Origin: Ahrensia sp.
GTDB lineage: Bacteria > Pseudomonadota > Alphaproteobacteria > Rhizobiales > Rhizobiaceae
Reading direction: 5' to 3'
Length of the DNA stretch: 6,040 nt
Assembly (NCBI GenBank): GCA_003233475.1
Contig: QILU01000143.1
Span: 1 to 6,040, forward strand
Part shown: positions 5,789-6,040 of the stretch, in pieces
Layout: every line of letters starts with the position of its first letter
How positions within the stretch are numbered: the stretch's first letter is position 1
Program-made: the position numbers and the translations under genes
The notes under the pieces: model-generated
What the model was told of the DNA's origin: nothing
The model's input: only the letters and a program-made list of their open reading frames with translations
Database searches by the model: none

Positions 5789-5817
5789 TATATAGGGAGG
5801 AATTCAGGCATTTCATC
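5789..5817 (-). promoter_or_regulatory. Candidate sigma-32-like promoter of rpoH
   Basis: Read on the minus strand, GATGAAA (5817-5811) is followed after 13 bp by CCCTATATA (5797-5789). This resembles the sigma-32 pattern CTTGAAA, 11-16 bp, CCCCATNTA: five of seven bases at -35, and all but one of the defined bases at -10. Transcription would begin near 5782, giving a leader of about 85 nt. The -10 lies in the 12-bp palindrome CCCTATATAGGG (5786-5797), which could also serve as a housekeeping -10 or an operator. Confidence 0.4.
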
Positions 5818-5850
5818 GTCTTTTTACGATTAATACGAAAAAAGCGATGA
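5813..5850. repeat. Imperfect 38-bp inverted repeat in the rpoH-amidohydrolase divergent region
   Basis: The outer arms TCATCG (5813-5818) and CGATGA (5845-5850) match perfectly. Inside them CTTTTTACG and ACGAAAAAAG are largely complementary around ATTAAT, with small offsets. It overlaps the candidate rpoH -35 element, so it could be an operator. It could also be an A+T-rich coincidence. Confidence 0.4.
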
Positions 5851-5969
5851 ATTTTCTGTAATGTTCATTAAAAGAGGTGCGGGAAGCCCAATAAAGGCAG
5901 GATTCACTTGCGCTTTCTTCTGTTCGGTCGCATCTTTCGAGAAAGAGAATCCACATAGGGAAGCAAATT

Positions 5970-6040
5970 ATGCCCGTAAACAACCGAATTTCTGACTTTC
6001 ACAATGAAATAACGGAATGGCGCCAAACCATTCATCAACA
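5970..6040 (+). CDS. M20-family amidohydrolase (hippurate-hydrolase-like), N-terminal end (partial)
   Basis: The first 23 codons of a gene that runs off the window. The start is ATG at 5970, after AGGGA (5957-5961) with 8-nt spacing. The peptide begins MPVNNRISDFHNEITEWRQ and continues TIHQ. This resembles the start of M20-family amidohydrolases (hippurate hydrolase/IAA-amino acid hydrolase group), where an N-terminal helix ending in a WR..IH motif leads into HPEL. Those enzymes are cytoplasmic metal-dependent hydrolases that cleave N-acyl amino acids. The metal-binding residues lie beyond the window, so the call rests on the N-terminal signature only. The gene is transcribed divergently from rpoH across 274 bp, where I find no convincing promoter of its own. 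Confidence 0.7.
   Translation, partial: MPVNNRISDFHNEITEWRQTIHQ

Overview
The window looks like chromosome of an alphaproteobacterium, most likely Hyphomicrobiales (Rhizobiales). This rests on the PurA C-terminus, the sequence of the RpoH-type sigma factor, and a membrane protein beginning MADYYSVLKR that I recall as typical of rhizobial genomes next to purA. Base composition is moderate (roughly half G+C by eye). No tRNA, rRNA, CRISPR array, transposase or phage gene was seen. The placement is from memory and was not searched.

Layout. (1) 1-165: the last 54 codons of purA (adenylosuccinate synthetase). (2) 259-1926: a proline-rich, single-pass membrane protein of unknown function. (3) 1927-2320: a 394-bp gap holding a 118-bp composite palindromic repeat (1933-2050), then a TPP (thiamine pyrophosphate) riboswitch aptamer (about 2117-2223), then a leader that can form alternative hairpins up to a GTG start. 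(4) 2321-4083: an ABC permease and a periplasmic binding protein of the ThiX/ThiY type, which import a pyrimidine precursor of thiamine. No ATPase gene accompanies them. (5) 4160-4705: a MerR/SoxR-type promoter with a near-perfect SoxR-like box in a 19-bp spacer, driving a small VOC/glyoxalase-fold protein. Its regulator is not in the window. (6) 4742-4770: a bidirectional terminator serving the VOC gene and the convergent rpoH. (7) 4790-5695, minus strand: rpoH, the heat-shock sigma factor, with a candidate promoter that itself resembles a sigma-32 promoter. (8) 5970-6040: the first 23 codons of a divergent M20-family amidohydrolase.

How it fits together. Housekeeping genes (purA, rpoH) flank two separately controlled small modules. 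One is thiamine-precursor uptake, switched off by TPP through RNA. The other is a presumed stress- or xenobiotic-responsive VOC protein, switched by a MerR-family activator. The uptake module is functionally incomplete as seen, so it should depend on an ATPase encoded elsewhere. The most notable signals are regulatory: the orphan SoxR-like box, the riboswitch leader with mutually exclusive pairings, the possible rpoH self-activation, and the composite palindromic repeat. I did not find convincing evidence of a wholly new system.
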